A stretch of 64,000 nucleotides of DNA from assembly GCA_015179125.1 (NCBI GenBank), contig WHVA01000014.1, positions 372,001 through 436,000 of the forward strand, in the 5' to 3' direction. Positions within the stretch are counted from its first letter, which is position 1; each line of letters opens with the position of its first letter. This DNA is from Gautieria morchelliformis. Taxonomy: Eukaryota > Basidiomycota > Agaricomycetes > Gomphales > Gomphaceae. A program made the translations under genes and the position numbers. Of the stretch, positions 61,631 through 64,000 are shown piece by piece. The notes below the pieces were generated by a model, which saw only the letters and a program-made list of their open reading frames with translations, had not been told where the DNA came from and did no database searches.

Positions 61631-64000
61631 TTATAGCATTAGTCCTAGCATTTTCCTGCAGCGTTCAACCTTGACCTTTGTCAACGACTTTGTCAACATG
61701 TCTGCTGGCATCTCATCGGTGGGAATGTGAGCAACTGAGATTTTTCCTTCGGTGACCACATCTCTCAGCCAGTAGAAGCGCAAGTCTAGTTGCTTGAGTC
61801 TCCCGTGGTGTTCAGGATTCTTAGCAACTTGAACTGCTGACTGGTTATCAATGAAGAGTGTAGAGGAACCTCTAGGTTTCCACCCAAGCTCAGTGAACAA
61901 ATTTCGCAACCAAAGGATCTCTTGGCCTGCCGAGACAGCCGCAATGTATTCTGCCTCTGTGGTAGACAGAGTGACCATGGTCTGCAATTTTGTTCTCCAA
62001 CTGATGGCTCCAGTTCCCATTTTAACCACATATGCACCGGTGGATTTACCACAGTCTTTGTCTCCACCATGGTCTGCATCTGAATATGACGTAAACAGCT
62101 GGGTTGACTGTGTCAAGCCTGGCTTGTATGTCAGCTTGTAGTCAAGGGTGCCCTTCAGGTATTTGAAGAGGTGCTTGACAGCTGTCCAGTGTGCCATGCC
62201 AGGATTGGAGTTGAATCTGGCCAATACTCCCACCGCATATGCTATGTCTGGACGGGTTGCAGTAGCCAAATAAAGCAAGGATCCCACTGCATGAATATAT
62301 GGCTTGTCTTTCATGAATTCAACCTCCTCCGGTGTAGAGGGAGCCTGTTCAGTGGACAGCCTGCAGCCAGGATCCATAGGAGTAAAGACTCTATAGCAAT
62401 CTGAATGACCATATCGCTCCAGAAGGTCCAAGGTATACTGCTTCTGTGAGAGTGTGAGTGTGCGCTTGGCTCGGTCCCTCTCAATGGAAACTCCAAGGAG
62501 GAAAGACGTAGGACCGAGGTCCCTAAGTTTAAAACGCTTCTTCAGCTCATCCTTCACACGCCGCATGGCTTCCTTGGACTTGGATGCAATGGTCAAATCA
62601 TCCACAAAGACGGGGATGATGACCTTATCGTCACCCTTCTGGTACACCCAAATGCTATGGTCACACCTCACTTTGACAAAGTCCATCTCCCGCAGCTCTT
62701 TATCGAGCTTCTGATGCCAGATTCTCCCAGATTGCTTCAGACCATAGATGCCTTTGAGAAGCTTGAGGAAATCATCATAAGCACCCTGGTGGAACCCCTC
62801 TGGTTGCTCCATGTAAACTTCCTGATCAAGCTCTCCATTTAGGTATGCAGATGAGATATCGATGCTCTCGAGCTCCATGTCTTCAATGGCGGCCATTGCA
62901 AGCACAGCACGCAATGCAGCCCATTTGGCAGTGGGCGCAAACGTCTCAGTGTAGTCGAAGCCAGGCCTCTGGGCATATCCTTTGGCAACCAACCTTCCTT
63001 TGTAGCGATCAATGGACCCATCGGCTTTTCGCTTGATGAGAAACACCCATCGACTGCCAATGGCCTTTCTGCCTGGGGGCAGTTTGGCAAGTTTCCAGGT
63101 GCCATTGTCAAGCTGAGCTTGGATCTCATCATATGCAGCTTTGAACCAATATTCTGCATCAGGGCGTTTCATGGCCTCAGCAAATGACTTGGGATCTGTG
63201 CTGTGGGCAGAGACCTTGAGTGCAGCCTGGAACGCACACTCAAAGGCATCATGTGCACTGAGCACTGTATCAGTCTGAGCATGAGTATAAAGAGATTCTT
63301 CTCCAGAATCAGCAGGCTGGGAGGGTGCTGGAGATGACTCCTCCTCACTGCTAGATTCAATAGCAGGAGTTCCCTCTCTGTATGTGGTGGCTTCCCACCA
63401 TCTGCCAGGAGGGCGTCGCTCTCGCAAAGGATACCTTCTTATTGGAGGTGGAGGTGTAACTCCCTCAGAGTCTGAGTCTGAGTCAGAGTGAGAATCATCC
63501 AAACCATCACTGGGGTCAGGGGAGACAGCTTCTGGAGGCTCTGGGAGAGGTGCAGGAACAGCTCCCACCTGATTAGGTATATCTCCCACCTTTTCCTGTA
63601 CCTCTACCTGAGGTGGACGTCGCTCCACTTCAATAGTAGTAGATGGTTCTGGAGGGGGAACTTCTGGGAGTGGTGGGTGGGTTTCCCTTGTTAGACCTGG
63701 GAAGATACGCTCATCAAATTCAGCAGTGTTGCTGATGATAACCTTCCTGGTCAGAGGATTATAGAACATCCACCCTTTATACTCGGCAGGATACCCAATA
63801 AAGACACATTTCTCGGTATGAGAACCAAGAGGTTTGCGCTTGTCCTTCTGGACATGAACATATGCTGTGCACCCAAAGACCCGTAAATGAGAGACATCTG
63901 GTTTACATCCATAAAACACAGTGTAGGGAATTTCTCCCTGCAATGCCGATGTGGGGGACCTATTTCTCACATGGACCAGGGCTGGCACAGCATAACTCCA
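61631..64000 (-). CDS. Ty1/copia polyprotein, integrase end, RT and RNase H (partial, 5' beyond window)
   Basis: One uninterrupted frame of at least 785 aa, entering at the right edge. Order: integrase C-terminal part (FGCTAYVHVQKDKRKPLG, EYKGWMFYNP), an acidic and proline-rich spacer, and RT with GTWKLAKLPPGRKAIGSRWV, LVAKGYAQRPGFDYTETFAP, ESIDISSAYLNGELDQEVYM, YGLKQSGRIWHQKL and active site FVDD. RNase H has SYSDADHGGDKDCGKSTG, STTEAEYIAAVSAGQEI, LFIDNQSAVQVAKN and DEMPADMLTKSL. There are no stops or shifts, unlike the copia element at 29-36 kb, so this copy may be recent or active. The two elements are related but distinct. Confidence 0.95.
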   Translation of the reverse strand, partial: WSYAVPALVHVRNRSPTSALQGEIPYTVFYGCKPDVSHLRVFGCTAYVHVQKDKRKPLGSHTEKCVFIGYPAEYKGWMFYNPLTRKVIISNTAEFDERIFPGLTRETHPPLPEVPPPEPSTTIEVERRPPQVEVQEKVGDIPNQVGAVPAPLPEPPEAVSPDPSDGLDDSHSDSDSDSEGVTPPPPIRRYPLRERRPPGRWWEATTYREGTPAIESSSEEESSPAPSQPADSGEESLYTHAQTDTVLSAHDAFECAFQAALKVSAHSTDPKSFAEAMKRPDAEYWFKAAYDEIQAQLDNGTWKLAKLPPGRKAIGSRWVFLIKRKADGSIDRYKGRLVAKGYAQRPGFDYTETFAPTAKWAALRAVLAMAAIEDMELESIDISSAYLNGELDQEVYMEQPEGFHQGAYDDFLKLLKGIYGLKQSGRIWHQKLDKELREMDFVKVRCDHSIWVYQKGDDKVIIPVFVDDLTIASKSKEAMRRVKDELKKRFKLRDLGPTSFLLGVSIERDRAKRTLTLSQKQYTLDLLERYGHSDCYRVFTPMDPGCRLSTEQAPSTPEEVEFMKDKPYIHAVGSLLYLATATRPDIAYAVGVLARFNSNPGMAHWTAVKHLFKYLKGTLDYKLTYKPGLTQSTQLFTSYSDADHGGDKDCGKSTGAYVVKMGTGAISWRTKLQTMVTLSTTEAEYIAAVSAGQEILWLRNLFTELGWKPRGSSTLFIDNQSAVQVAKNPEHHGRLKQLDLRFYWLRDVVTEGKISVAHIPTDEMPADMLTKSLTKVKVERCRKMLGLML

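Overview
This is a nuclear segment from a basidiomycete fungus, most likely an agaricomycete mushroom. Almost every gene is cut by introns of about 46-83 bp with GT-AG ends. The encoded proteins are fungal (ERG5/CYP61, a delta-12 desaturase, a split-exon R-SNARE, MET2, ESA1). The transposons (chromodomain gypsy, Ty1/copia, KDZ, tyrosine-recombinase and Helitron-like elements) are those common in agaricomycetes. No rRNA, tRNA or CRISPR feature was recognised. Exon coordinates were derived by eye from splice signals, frame continuity and recalled family conservation; no alignment was run.

Layout: 1-2.5 kb is a decayed chromovirus with its 3' LTR. 2.6-4.8 kb holds a two-exon coiled-coil gene and a nine-exon HAD sugar-phosphatase gene. 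5.4-9.6 kb (minus) is a pseudogene of DNA polymerase epsilon POL2 whose catalytic core is deleted. 10.5-14.1 kb holds a synaptobrevin, a decayed RING-finger gene and a small mitochondrial LEA-like gene. 14.6-18.9 kb (minus) holds the delta-12 desaturase and ERG5. 19.0-22.1 kb holds VPS4, preceded by a three-copy in-frame duplication of its MIT domain that makes a separate, apparently intact gene. 22.5-23.9 kb is MET2. 24.3-28.4 kb (minus) is an intact frame for only the tail of the dynein heavy chain.

29.3-38.4 kb is a copia element with matching LTRs and a target duplication, broken by two later LTR-type insertions and followed by another nested pair. 38.4-42.4 kb is gene-poor and carries a Helitron-like 3' end. 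42.4-49.8 kb is a dense housekeeping block: SDR, HAL-type kinase, ribosomal protein L19 and ESA1. 50.3-64 kb is transposon territory: a tyrosine-recombinase element, a three-level nest of LTR-type insertions, gypsy and KDZ fragments, and an intact copia pol frame running off the right edge.

The genes do not form one pathway. Two adjacent genes (desaturase, ERG5) both set membrane lipid composition, and VPS4 is an ESCRT membrane-remodelling ATPase. The most unusual feature is the VPS4-derived triple-MIT gene at 19026-20201. It keeps nine coding pieces, six introns and one reading frame. Its linkers derive from the VPS4 5' leader, and its stop codon comes from an antisense copy of the start of ERG5.
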